Below, piece by piece: positions 1-6,630 of a stretch of 7,914 nt of DNA. Both the position numbers and the translations under genes were made by a program. Position 1 is the stretch's first letter; each line of letters begins with the position of its first letter. Source of the DNA: an uncultured Lachnospiraceae bacterium (GTDB lineage Bacteria; Bacillota; Clostridia; Lachnospirales; Lachnospiraceae); contig CAMNFX010000059.1 in the NCBI GenBank assembly GCA_946537585.1, positions 1-7,914 of the forward strand, given 5' to 3'. The notes beneath the pieces are model-generated. The model was not told the DNA's origin. It saw nothing but the letters and a program-made list of their open reading frames with translations, and did not search any database.

Positions 1-398
1 TCCTTTGAAGTCTCCGCTTCTGCAGATCCGGCATTATCATCTTTCTGCAGGGATGTGGCATTCACCCGCACCTCTACCTTTCCGTACTCGCTGATGCTGC
101 CTGCGGAGCAGATCTCGCCGCCTGCCATCCAGGCGATCAGCTGGTGCCCGTAGCAGATCCCGAGGACCGGGATCCCAAGATCCAGCACTGCCGGATCATA
201 ATGCGGGGAAGCAGGGTCATAAACGCTGTTGGGGCCACCGGTGAAGATAATGCCGGTATATCCGGCAGTCCGGATTTCCTCCGGGGTGACTTTATTGTAT
301 GGACGGATCTCCGCATATACATACTGTTCACGCACACGGCGCGCGATCAGCTGATTATACTGACCTCCAAAATCAAGAACCAGGATCTTGTCTGACAT
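1..398 (-). CDS. guaA: GMP synthase (glutamine-hydrolysing), N-terminal part, cut by window edge
   Basis: GMP synthase converts XMP to GMP in the cytoplasm, using ATP and ammonia taken from glutamine; this is the last step of guanine nucleotide synthesis. The window holds only the first 132 codons, all within the class I glutamine amidotransferase domain; a full protein is about 510-540 residues, so the ATP-pyrophosphatase domain lies beyond position 1. The start MSDKILVLDFGGQYNQLIAR is typical of GuaA. The nucleophile motif GICYGHQL is at residues 80-87, with Cys82 as the predicted catalytic cysteine, and the EYG motif is at 104-106. The ATG at 396-398 is preceded by an AGGAGGG ribosome site at about 402-408. 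Around residues 113-130 there is a hydrophilic Asp/Ala/Glu/Ser stretch that looks like a short loop insertion. An intrinsic terminator upstream suggests guaA has its own promoter in 399-483, but I could not identify a convincing one. Confidence 0.95.
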   Translation of the reverse strand, partial: MSDKILVLDFGGQYNQLIARRVREQYVYAEIRPYNKVTPEEIRTAGYTGIIFTGGPNSVYDPASPHYDPAVLDLGIPVLGICYGHQLIAWMAGGEICSAGSISEYGKVEVRVNATSLQKDDNAGSAEAETSK

Positions 399-483
399 GT
401 TTTCCCTCCTGCATCTGTTTGGTAAAGACTGCTTTTTAAAGAACTGCTGAACCGCTACTCAGCATAACGTATTCTGATCTCAT

Positions 484-528
484 AAAAAAAGGACAGCGAT
501 GGCAGGCAATATGCTGAAACCACGCTGT
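484..528 (-). terminator. Intrinsic terminator between the permease remnant and guaA
   Basis: Read on the minus strand, ACAGCGTGG (arm within 520-528) pairs with CCA-T-CGCTGT (493-502) with one bulged T, and is followed by CC and seven Ts (490-484). The position just after the stop of the degraded permease and before guaA fits a factor-independent terminator for transcripts coming from the permease side. A leader attenuator for guaA is an alternative, but I see no purine riboswitch consensus upstream of it. Confidence 0.6.
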
Positions 529-542
529 TTCAATGCTGAAAC
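511..542. repeat. 10-base direct repeat, spacing 22
   Basis: ATGCTGAAAC occurs at 511-520 and again at 533-542, overlapping the terminator hairpin. The same stretch also holds a GAAAC/GTTTC inverted pair. It may be a regulator site or simply a by-product of the hairpin sequence; no known operator consensus is recognised. Confidence 0.35.
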
Positions 543-565
543 TATAAATCAAAAGCCTGCTCCTG

Positions 566-858
566 TCAATCGTCACTGCTCTTAAGATACCACCAGATGC
601 CGAAGATGATCACGACACTGCCGCAGACTGCCTGCAAGGTCGGGATCTCCCGGAAAAAGGCCGCTGCAAGGATCGCGGAAAAAACAGGCTCTGCAAGCTT
701 GATCGTACTTACCGTAGCCGAAGCGCCGCCGTGATCAGCATCCGGTAAAGTACCAGCACCAGAGAAGGCACTGAAGCATAGCGGATAAAAACAGCCGAAA
801 ACGAAATGCCTATCGTTCCGGAAAGCACGATCAGTTTTCTCAGAAAATTTTGATCCAT
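566..858 (-). pseudogene. EamA/DMT-family permease remnant with internal deletion and frame change
   Basis: Two ends of one drug/metabolite transporter (EamA) gene lie side by side in different frames. From the ATG at 856-858, preceded by an AGGTG ribosome site, the reading frame gives about 45 residues with the first membrane segments (including IGISFSAVFIRYAS and LVLYRMLITAAL) and stops at 709-711. A second frame, ending with TGA at 566-568, gives the typical EamA C-terminus: STIKLAEPVFSAILAAAFFR, then a last hydrophobic helix and a charged tail. Intact members are about 290-300 residues with ten helices, so about 190-200 residues of the middle are absent. The join lies near 712-735. A working two-helix protein is possible but unlikely. 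The intact gene would have been a small-molecule exporter or importer; its substrate cannot be told. Confidence 0.85.
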
Positions 859-937
859 AAAACACCTGCCAAACGACATCATAACAGTGCGGATTCTGCC
901 TGAAAAGTTTTTCTTATGTACAAATGTCACAAGCAAA

Positions 938-964
938 TGTATAGGTCTTTGTATACTTTGACAA
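938..964 (-). promoter_or_regulatory. Possible relic promoter of the permease remnant
   Basis: On the minus strand TTGTCA (959-964) is followed after 15 bases by TATACA (938-943). The spacing is shorter than the optimal 17, so this is a weak candidate. It would read toward the permease remnant and be divergent from the kinase promoter. Confidence 0.3.
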
Positions 965-977
965 AGCTTGCCGGGGC

Positions 978-1006
978 TTGAAAACCAAAATCAACTCAGA
1001 TATAAT
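978..1006 (+). promoter_or_regulatory. Sigma-70/SigA-type promoter for the cytidylate-kinase-like gene
   Basis: TTGAAA (978-983) and a perfect TATAAT (1001-1006) are separated by exactly 17 bases. A start of transcription near 1013 would give a leader of about 53 bases before the ATG at 1066. The palindrome CTTTGACAAAG (956-966) lies 11 bases upstream of the -35 element and could bind a regulator. Confidence 0.8.
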
Positions 1007-1065
1007 TTCAAATATAGCACAGCAGTGCAGCCGCAGACCAAGCGGCAGAATGGAGATAAACTACG

Positions 1066-1656
1066 ATGAGCTATAAAATCATTACGATCAGCAGACAGTT
1101 CGGAAGCGGCGGACGTACCATCGGCCGCAGGCTTGCAGATGAACTCGGGATCAAATGCTATGACCGCCAGATCATTGACCAGGTGGCTGAAGAAAGCGGT
1201 TTTGACAGAGAGTATATCAAGGAAAAGGGCGAATATGTCCCGCACGGCAGGATCGGCAATCTGATGAACCGTTGGTCCTATTACGGTCCCACCAATGAGG
1301 AACGTATCTGGCAGATCCAAAGCGACATCATCCTCGACCTCGCGGACAAGGAATCCTGTGTCATTGTCGGACGCTGCGCAGATTATCTCTTAAAGGACCG
1401 TGATGATGTTCTGAAGGTATTTCTGCATGCGGATATGGCATACCGTGCCGAGCGTATTGTGCGCCTCTACGGGGAAACTGACCAGAAGCCGGAAAAGCGT
1501 CTCACGGATAAGGATAAGCAGAGAAGGGCTTACTACCAGATCTATACCGACATGGAATACGGCGATGCCCGCAATTATCACATCTGCCTCAACACCGGCG
1601 CCTTTGGCGAGGAATACTGCATCAAACTCCTGAAGGATGCTTTTCTGAAGCAGTAA
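1066..1656 (+). CDS. Cytidylate-kinase-like family protein
   Basis: This 196-residue cytoplasmic protein belongs to the P-loop kinase family annotated as cytidylate kinase-like (Cytidylate_kin2), common in Clostridia and distinct from the housekeeping CMP kinase Cmk. The nucleotide loop is in ITISRQFGSGGRTIGRRLA (6-24); it has GSGGR in place of the usual GxxxxGK, as is common in this family. A second family motif is VIVGRCADYLL at 99-109, followed by the expected hydrophobic strand VLKVFLHA (115-122). The C-terminal part with YYQIYTDMEYGDARNYHICL (156-175) matches the lid and acceptor region of the family. GGAGA at 1052-1056 serves as ribosome site. The gene is alone on its strand, with its own promoter and a hairpin after it. 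True substrates of the family are poorly known, so nucleotide phosphorylation is likely but CMP specificity is not established. Confidence 0.9.
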   Translation: MSYKIITISRQFGSGGRTIGRRLADELGIKCYDRQIIDQVAEESGFDREYIKEKGEYVPHGRIGNLMNRWSYYGPTNEERIWQIQSDIILDLADKESCVIVGRCADYLLKDRDDVLKVFLHADMAYRAERIVRLYGETDQKPEKRLTDKDKQRRAYYQIYTDMEYGDARNYHICLNTGAFGEEYCIKLLKDAFLKQ

Positions 1657-1714
1657 AACGGCTTTTATCTGATAATATCACGGGCAAAGAATGAGCTGTC
1701 GCATTAATATGCCA

Positions 1715-1790
1715 GCGTACACAAATCCCCTTCTACGGTTCCCGTCTCCGCTGCGGGCCGACGACGTCCGTAGAAGGGGATTTTGTACGC
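1715..1790. terminator. Long inverted repeat between convergent genes, probable bidirectional terminator
   Basis: The left arm (1715-1738) and right arm (1768-1790) pair over about 23 bases with one bulged base. The core arms are ATCCCCTTCTACGG and CCGTAGAAGGGGAT, and the outer arms are GCGTAC and GTACGC. The core is followed by TTTT on the plus strand and TTTG on the minus strand, and the repeat sits between the kinase and the hydrolase, whose genes end toward each other, as a shared terminator would. The 29-base loop, unusually large, contains a smaller CCCG/CGGG pair. The stem running past the T run is not typical of a simple terminator, so a small repeat element is an alternative. Confidence 0.65.
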
Positions 1791-1849
1791 ATACATTATT
1801 TTTATGTGATATGCTCCCTTATCCTCTTTGATCGTATTCTCTCCGGATC

Positions 1850-2881
1850 TCAGCTCAGTACTCTACCGATCCAGCGGTCTATATATCTGTAAACCTTTCT
1901 GCGGTCTGTTTCCTGCAGGATCTCATGACGGTCGCCCTTAAAGAAATGCATGGTGACCCGGCGCATTCCTGCACGGCGAAGATGTCTGTACAAAGTCTTT
2001 ACGCCCTCTCCCATATCTCCTACAGGATCATTTTCACCTGAAACCAGAAGGACTGGCAGATCTTTCGGAAGCTTCCGGCAGCTTTTCCTCCTGCAGCTTA
2101 GGAGCACTGCCTCCAGAAGCCCCTCGTATCCGTTCAGCGTATAGAGGATATTGCTTTTCGGGTTGCTGTAGAAATCTATGACACTGGCTTTGTTTTTGGA
2201 AAGCCAGCTTTTTTCCGGCTCCTTTCCGGTAGAATCAAACTGCTTATAGGGGCCGCTTCCGGTAGCGATTTTCTGGATCAGCCGGCTTCGGAAATGCCAT
2301 CCTCGTAAAAACACGAGGGTCCGAAGCAGCATAAGTCCTCCGACTGTGACTCTCGGACTTACAAACCCGGTTCCCATGATGACAGCGCCTGTAAGCTCAG
2401 GTGCATCCTTTGCACGATGCTTCCATTCTTTCCTGTTTTCATACCGGATCAGGTAAGATCGAAGAAAATACGAACCCATGCTGTGTCCGAGCATGAAATA
2501 CGGAAGCTTCGGATACTTTTCCCGTGTTCTGTTCTTAAGCTCCCGGATATCTTCAAGCACCGGATCAAGCACGCTGCCGCCTCCGCGGCTTATATCCGTA
2601 AAGTATCCTCTTTCCTCCGGACTCACTGCTGTATCACCGTGTCCGAGCTGATCGTGCATTACCACGATAAACCCATGCCGGCAAAGATAGGCCGCAAACT
2701 CCGCGTAGCGCTCCTTATACTCTCCCATCCCGTGAATGATCTGCAGAACTGCTTTCGGACCTGTTTTTTTATCCGGAGCCTCAGCTTTCGAAGATGCAGG
2801 CTCATCCTCCGGTCTCCACTCCACTGCATGGATCTCATGTATTTTGTCATTTGACAGATATGTAAATTCTTCTGTGATCAT
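1850..2881 (-). CDS. Alpha/beta hydrolase, monoglyceride-lipase-like (serine aminopeptidase S33 / Hydrolase_4 family)
   Basis: This 343-residue protein is a serine hydrolase of the Hydrolase_4 family, whose members cleave monoacylglycerols, lysophospholipids or other esters. HGMGEYKERY at 50-59 is the typical oxyanion-hole segment; LGHSMGS at 131-137 carries the nucleophile Ser134; Asp285 in SGENDPVGD and His319 in GDRHEIL complete the catalytic triad. A cap domain lies between about 140 and 260. Residues 22-43 form a charged linker that looks inserted between the first strands. No signal peptide or membrane anchor is visible, so it is probably cytoplasmic. It is the last gene of the probable three-gene minus-strand operon, 47 bases after the nuclease gene. 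Its ATG at 2879-2881 has only a weak ribosome site, which may fit translation from an operon message. Intact by all visible criteria; substrate unknown. Confidence 0.88.
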   Translation of the reverse strand: MITEEFTYLSNDKIHEIHAVEWRPEDEPASSKAEAPDKKTGPKAVLQIIHGMGEYKERYAEFAAYLCRHGFIVVMHDQLGHGDTAVSPEERGYFTDISRGGGSVLDPVLEDIRELKNRTREKYPKLPYFMLGHSMGSYFLRSYLIRYENRKEWKHRAKDAPELTGAVIMGTGFVSPRVTVGGLMLLRTLVFLRGWHFRSRLIQKIATGSGPYKQFDSTGKEPEKSWLSKNKASVIDFYSNPKSNILYTLNGYEGLLEAVLLSCRRKSCRKLPKDLPVLLVSGENDPVGDMGEGVKTLYRHLRRAGMRRVTMHFFKGDRHEILQETDRRKVYRYIDRWIGRVLS

Positions 2882-2928
2882 TTTGTTTACCCGTAATCAA
2901 CGCTATTCGTGCTGTCCCTGCAAACGCT

Positions 2929-3627
2929 TTACTGTCCAAGGAGATTCATCGCAGCGTACGAAGGCCATCCTTCCGCACTCCAGAGTCCGTTTCCTGCTTC
3001 CGCAGCCTTCTGCATTGCACTCCGGAAGAGCTCCTCATACGGTTCATCCTTTTCCATGAAATAAGTGACCGCGAAGCCTTCCTCCAGCATTTTATAGTTC
3101 AGGCTCTCCGAAAGGCAGTCCTTTGTAAGCCCATTGGACAGATCCGGTTCCGTTGTCCATACAATGCGGAGGAGTCTTCCGTAATTATCCGTATCCCTTG
3201 CCAAAGCACCCGCACTTTCCGGATCGGATCCCGTATCCATTTCGCCGTATTCGGGTTTTGTTCCTGTATAAGCTGACATGCCGGGACGAAGAACCCAGAT
3301 CCGGTCTCCGCCTTTTACGAGACTTCGCATATATTCCGATGCCATGTCCCCATAGGCCGAATTGCGGCTTTTATCACGATGTACGCTTTCCGGTGCGTCA
3401 ATGCCGAGCAGCCTGACTTTCTCATCATTTACAAGGATCAGGGTATCCCCGTCCACAGCTGCTTTTACTGTCATCTGCTGCGGCCGGCTTTTCTGCGCGT
3501 CTTCAAGTGCAGTCCTCTCGTCCTCTGCTGCCTGCCATGCATTGACATAACGACCGGCGGCCACCACGACGATGATCGCGATGGCCGCTGTAATAATGAT
3601 TTTCACGAATTTGATCAGAATCTTCAC
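2929..3627 (-). CDS. Thermonuclease-fold (SNase) protein with N-terminal membrane anchor
   Basis: This 232-residue protein starts with a short basic segment and a hydrophobic helix (about 8-25), so it is anchored in the membrane or secreted. The staphylococcal-nuclease domain follows: VDGDT (58-62), RLLGIDAPE (72-80) and DNYGR (147-151). The residues equivalent to the nuclease's Asp21, Arg35, Asp40, Glu43 and Arg87 are Asp61, Arg72, Asp77, Glu80 and Arg151, so calcium-dependent cleavage of DNA or RNA outside the cell is plausible. The C-terminal GNGLWS motif is also usual. Between about 114 and 146 there is an insertion rich in Gly, Asp and Glu compared with the minimal nuclease. The start is GTG at 3625-3627 with a weak ribosome site, 23 bases after the lipoprotein gene; an alternative nearby start cannot be excluded. 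Middle gene of the probable operon. Confidence 0.88.
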   Translation of the reverse strand: MKILIKFVKIIITAAIAIIVVVAAGRYVNAWQAAEDERTALEDAQKSRPQQMTVKAAVDGDTLILVNDEKVRLLGIDAPESVHRDKSRNSAYGDMASEYMRSLVKGGDRIWVLRPGMSAYTGTKPEYGEMDTGSDPESAGALARDTDNYGRLLRIVWTTEPDLSNGLTKDCLSESLNYKMLEEGFAVTYFMEKDEPYEELFRSAMQKAAEAGNGLWSAEGWPSYAAMNLLGQ

Positions 3628-3650
3628 TTTGTCTTCTGCTGAATAAACGA

Positions 3651-5495
3651 TCAGCCAGCGAACATTATACCGTCAAAGCATTCGGAAATTCCGCGGCCGT
3701 TGATCTCCGGCGGCCAGTCTTCCTTTTCATCCATCTTTACGCGCCAGACATTGCCGTCTTTATCCTTCAGATCGGTATAGGTCTCACAGTCGCTTCTAAA
3801 GAATTTCAGCTTTGTTCCTTTCGGAACGGTCACCGCTTCTTCGGCCACCTCATCAGACTCTTCATCGATCCGGTCAAGCTCCATATCGATCAGTGTGGTC
3901 AGCTCGAAATAGTCATTGCTGATATCATAGTAAGCTGTTTCCGGAATCAGTACATCCTGCGCGCCGATCGAATACCAGCGGGAGGCTGATAAAGTGCTGA
4001 GAAGGTCATACCGTGTCCAGAGGCGGAAATGAGAGGTATCCGCAGGCGGGAAACGAAGGGAGCCGATATCCTCATCCTCCTTGAAACGCTCAGGGATCTC
4101 TCCTCCGAAGGCTGAATTCTCACTTCCAAAATAGACTGCGCCGTTCTCTCTTAAGTCAAAGGTGTACATCACATGATAATCATTGTCCGTGATCGTATCC
4201 ACAAGAAGGATATCATGTTCATAGGCACGGATATAAACGGGGCTGAACCGATAGAAGTAAGCATCCTCCGCTGTGCAGTCCTTACCGTTCACCTGTACAT
4301 GAAGACTCTGATACTCTCCGTACTCGGACATGTCGCCGTATACCAGGATCTCATCCGTGGTCCCGTTTTGCTCAACGTCCGCCTTGAGCGGCACATAGTC
4401 CTCCATCTCAATGCTGTAATTCTCCTCTGCGCCTTCGGTACAGATGGGCTTAAAAAGCTCCGGAGCTTCCTCAAAGCGGATATGAACCGTCTGCATTCCG
4501 GAAGCATAGGCCGCCAGAAGGTAAGGTTCGAACCAGAAGCTGATGCCGTCCGGTTCTACCGTAAAGGCAATATCCGGATCATCCTGCGTCTTTTTTTCAT
4601 CAAAGCCCGCACGGATCGTATCCTGATAGCTTTCAAAGAAGATGCGTTCATCGTAATCCAGTTTAAGCTTTTCAATCACCAGCTCACCGAGAGCCGGAAT
4701 ATCCTTTACGAGGTCCTCCAGCTTCAGCGCCTTGCCGGTCTTCGTATCAAAGGTATAGCCGCCGTAGCCGTAGTCACCGTGAGCACCGCCAAGATAGCTG
4801 TCCGCGCATGCCAGATAGCTGAACAGTGTACCGTCCGCGCGGTGTACATGGATGTAGCTGTTGGCGGTGAGCGGCGCATACAGCGGATATCCCTCTTCGA
4901 TCATGCTTCTGCATTCACCCGTAAGGAGATTGAATTCCTCTTCAAAACGTTTGATCCTGCGATCTGCTTCTTCATTCAGCGCCTTATCGAGAGCAGGGTA
5001 CTCCTTTGCGGCCTCATCTGTCAGATACGCGCATTCATATTCAGAGCCCGAAAGCTGCTTGTACTCGCCTTCGAACTGGTCATATTCATACAGCATACGC
5101 TGGCTGATCACGTAAACAGGGATGCCGTCATCCGCATCGGAAGCTTCCTTGTCCGGATCCTTTTCGACAGCTTCGTCGGATGCACTTTCGGGTTCCTCTG
5201 CTGCGGCAGCTTCAGCCTCTGTCTGCCCTGCAGTTGTTTCTTCAGCCGTTTCCTGCTCCTTGGTTCCCTCTACCTTGGTTTCCTCTTCCTTTACTTCTGT
5301 TTCGGAAGCAGCCGTTTCTTCCGACAGCTCACGTGCCTGTCCTCCGGACTGAGCACTCGTTTCCACTGCTGATTCTGAAGGAGCCGCGGGCGCTTTTTCT
5401 GAAGAAGCGTTACTGCCGCAGCCTGCCAGAGCTGCAGCAAGGATCATCATGGCAGCAGATATTCCATACAGCCTTCTCATAGTTTGCCTGTTCAT
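3651..5495 (-). CDS. Lipoprotein with DUF4163/DUF3298 (PdaC/RsiV-like) region and an unassigned C-terminal half
   Basis: The product is 614 residues if read from the ATG at 5493-5495. It begins with a lipoprotein signal peptide (basic start, hydrophobic helix, lipobox LAGC) giving lipid attachment at Cys26. Residues 27 to about 124 are a low-complexity Glu/Ala/Ser/Thr linker that would span the wall. About 127-262 resembles DUF4163, with the family-like stretch GGAHGDYGYGGYTFDTKTGK at 236-255, and about 262-345 resembles DUF3298, with ISFWFEPYLLAAYASGMQTV at 318-337. These two domains occur in PdaC-type and RsiV-type extracellular proteins; no deacetylase catalytic domain follows here. The last 250 residues are not recognised; they include an Asp/Asn-rich acidic motif (ADVEQNGTTDEILVYG, 372-387), like calcium-loop repeats, and a GTKLKFF strand near the end. 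Likely role: extracellular binding or sensing, first gene of an operon with a nuclease and a hydrolase. Confidence 0.8.
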   Translation of the reverse strand: MNRQTMRRLYGISAAMMILAAALAGCGSNASSEKAPAAPSESAVETSAQSGGQARELSEETAASETEVKEEETKVEGTKEQETAEETTAGQTEAEAAAAEEPESASDEAVEKDPDKEASDADDGIPVYVISQRMLYEYDQFEGEYKQLSGSEYECAYLTDEAAKEYPALDKALNEEADRRIKRFEEEFNLLTGECRSMIEEGYPLYAPLTANSYIHVHRADGTLFSYLACADSYLGGAHGDYGYGGYTFDTKTGKALKLEDLVKDIPALGELVIEKLKLDYDERIFFESYQDTIRAGFDEKKTQDDPDIAFTVEPDGISFWFEPYLLAAYASGMQTVHIRFEEAPELFKPICTEGAEENYSIEMEDYVPLKADVEQNGTTDEILVYGDMSEYGEYQSLHVQVNGKDCTAEDAYFYRFSPVYIRAYEHDILLVDTITDNDYHVMYTFDLRENGAVYFGSENSAFGGEIPERFKEDEDIGSLRFPPADTSHFRLWTRYDLLSTLSASRWYSIGAQDVLIPETAYYDISNDYFELTTLIDMELDRIDEESDEVAEEAVTVPKGTKLKFFRSDCETYTDLKDKDGNVWRVKMDEKEDWPPEINGRGISECFDGIMFAG

Positions 5496-5500
5496 TTTGT

Positions 5501-5506
5501 CCTCCC
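5501..5506 (-). promoter_or_regulatory. Ribosome binding site that fixes the lipoprotein start
   Basis: GGGAGG lies five bases upstream of the ATG at 5493-5495. The reading frame also extends to an ATG at 5535-5537, but that start would put 14 hydrophilic residues before the basic end of the signal peptide, so the internal ATG with this site is preferred. Confidence 0.85.
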
Positions 5507-5566
5507 GGTTCGTCCCGTTGAAAGGGATCAAAGTCATACAGTTTTTCGGGTCACCATATATCTTAC

Positions 5567-5572
5567 ATTATA
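5567..5572 (-). promoter_or_regulatory. Candidate -10 element for the lipoprotein-nuclease-hydrolase operon
   Basis: A perfect TATAAT reads toward the lipoprotein gene, 72 bases before its ATG. No good -35 hexamer is found 16-18 bases upstream and there is no TG extension, so the promoter may be weak or need an activator. Confidence 0.45.
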
Positions 5573-5618
5573 ATCTGATTTTGATCCTCCAGATACCCCT
5601 TTTCCTGCGAAAAGCCTG

Positions 5619-6605
5619 TCAGGTGCCTGACTTTTTCTTAAGCAGACCTGTCAGCATTGCAGCCAGAGCAAAATTCAGTGCTACGGCGATGATCGGAGGG
5701 ATCGCAACCGCCGGTGCCGTCTGGGCAAAACCTGCAGCGATGCCAACCGCAAGAGCATTGTTCTGCTCACAGGAAACCAGGATCGCCGCACTTGCCCGGG
5801 GCTGATCCATCCGAAGAAGACGTGTCACCAATGTGACGCCTGCAGCTGCAATGATGAAGTTCAGGGTCAGCGCCAGGATCACGATCAGCGCATCTACGCT
5901 TAAGATCACGTCTTTGTTAGGAGCTGTGCTGTTGCAGATGATGAGCAGAACGGACGCAAGGGAAAAGCTGGTAAGGACCCTCCGGAAGTTCTGCAGCTTA
6001 TCCTGCAGAGTGCTCCTTAGGATGATTCCTGTCAAAATGGGGACCAGCACCACGATCGTAATGTTGATCACCATGCTGACGAAATCCACATCAATCCGTG
6101 CTCCCCCAAAGAGCATGGTCAAAAGAGGGGAAGCCACAGGAGCCAGCAATGTGCAGAACACGCAGAGCGCGACACCGAAGGAGATTTCTCCTCCTGCCAG
6201 CGTGACCAGTACAGCGGCACCCGTTCCGGAGGGCATGGCCCCCAGCAGGATCAGTCCGAACGCCAGCTGATCATTCAGCTTAAGGATATGCGCTGTGATC
6301 CAGGCGCCCGCTGCCATCATAAAAAACTTTGCGATAATACTGACAGCAAGATCCTGCGGACGGTGAAAGGCGCCCATAATCTCTTTTGCGCTGATCGAGC
6401 ATCCTGCTCCAAGCATAATGATCATCAGCATAACACTGGTCAGAGACAGGGTGAAGGAATGGGCTCCGAAGAAAAACGTTCCGAAATTCAGGCGCCCCAT
6501 GGACGCGAACGGTGCCGGCAGGACCAGGCTTACCGCCACGGATACCAGCACAAAGGCAGTCAGGTAATGATTGACGAATTGGTTGATCGAATCAAGCTTT
6601 TTCAC
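5619..6605 (-). CDS. Bile acid:sodium symporter (BASS/SBF) family transporter
   Basis: This 328-residue, very hydrophobic protein has about nine to ten membrane segments and the length usual for the BASS family, which moves organic anions (bile acids, pantothenate precursors, keto acids) in symport with sodium. The fourth-helix crossover motif is PSGTGAAVLVTLAGG (125-139) and the second crossover is CEQNNALAVGIA (279-290), with the GAGCS turn at 66-70. By eye the Ser-Asn pair that binds sodium in bacterial ASBT homologues is Ala-Ala here (130-131), and the family glutamate is shifted to residue 280, so this is a variant subgroup and the coupling ion is uncertain. The start is GTG at 6603-6605 with AAGG upstream. 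It follows the reductase gene by 25 bases and is probably its partner in one operon. Substrate not determinable; bile acid uptake should not be assumed. Confidence 0.87.
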   Translation of the reverse strand: MKKLDSINQFVNHYLTAFVLVSVAVSLVLPAPFASMGRLNFGTFFFGAHSFTLSLTSVMLMIIMLGAGCSISAKEIMGAFHRPQDLAVSIIAKFFMMAAGAWITAHILKLNDQLAFGLILLGAMPSGTGAAVLVTLAGGEISFGVALCVFCTLLAPVASPLLTMLFGGARIDVDFVSMVINITIVVLVPILTGIILRSTLQDKLQNFRRVLTSFSLASVLLIICNSTAPNKDVILSVDALIVILALTLNFIIAAAGVTLVTRLLRMDQPRASAAILVSCEQNNALAVGIAAGFAQTAPAVAIPPIIAVALNFALAAMLTGLLKKKSGT

Positions 6606-6630
6606 TATCGTATTTCCTTTAATCAGCAGA

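Noticed and set aside
144..395. Plus-strand 83-codon open frame
   Set aside because: It is antisense to guaA, whose reading frame and nucleophile motif are unmistakable.
399..565. Purine riboswitch before guaA
   Set aside because: A terminator-like hairpin is present, but I find none of the conserved purine-aptamer loop and junction sequences upstream of it.
4173..5372. Long 399-codon open frame on the plus strand
   Set aside because: It lies wholly antisense to the lipoprotein gene, has no ribosome site, and its Cys/Phe/Leu-rich end is the complement of the Glu/Ala-rich linker codons.
5618..5631. GTCAGG-TG-CCTGAC palindrome as terminator of the transporter operon
   Set aside because: It overlaps the stop codon, leaves only a two-base loop, and on the minus strand the T run comes only after AGGC. 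The better T run is on the plus strand, where there is no gene to terminate.
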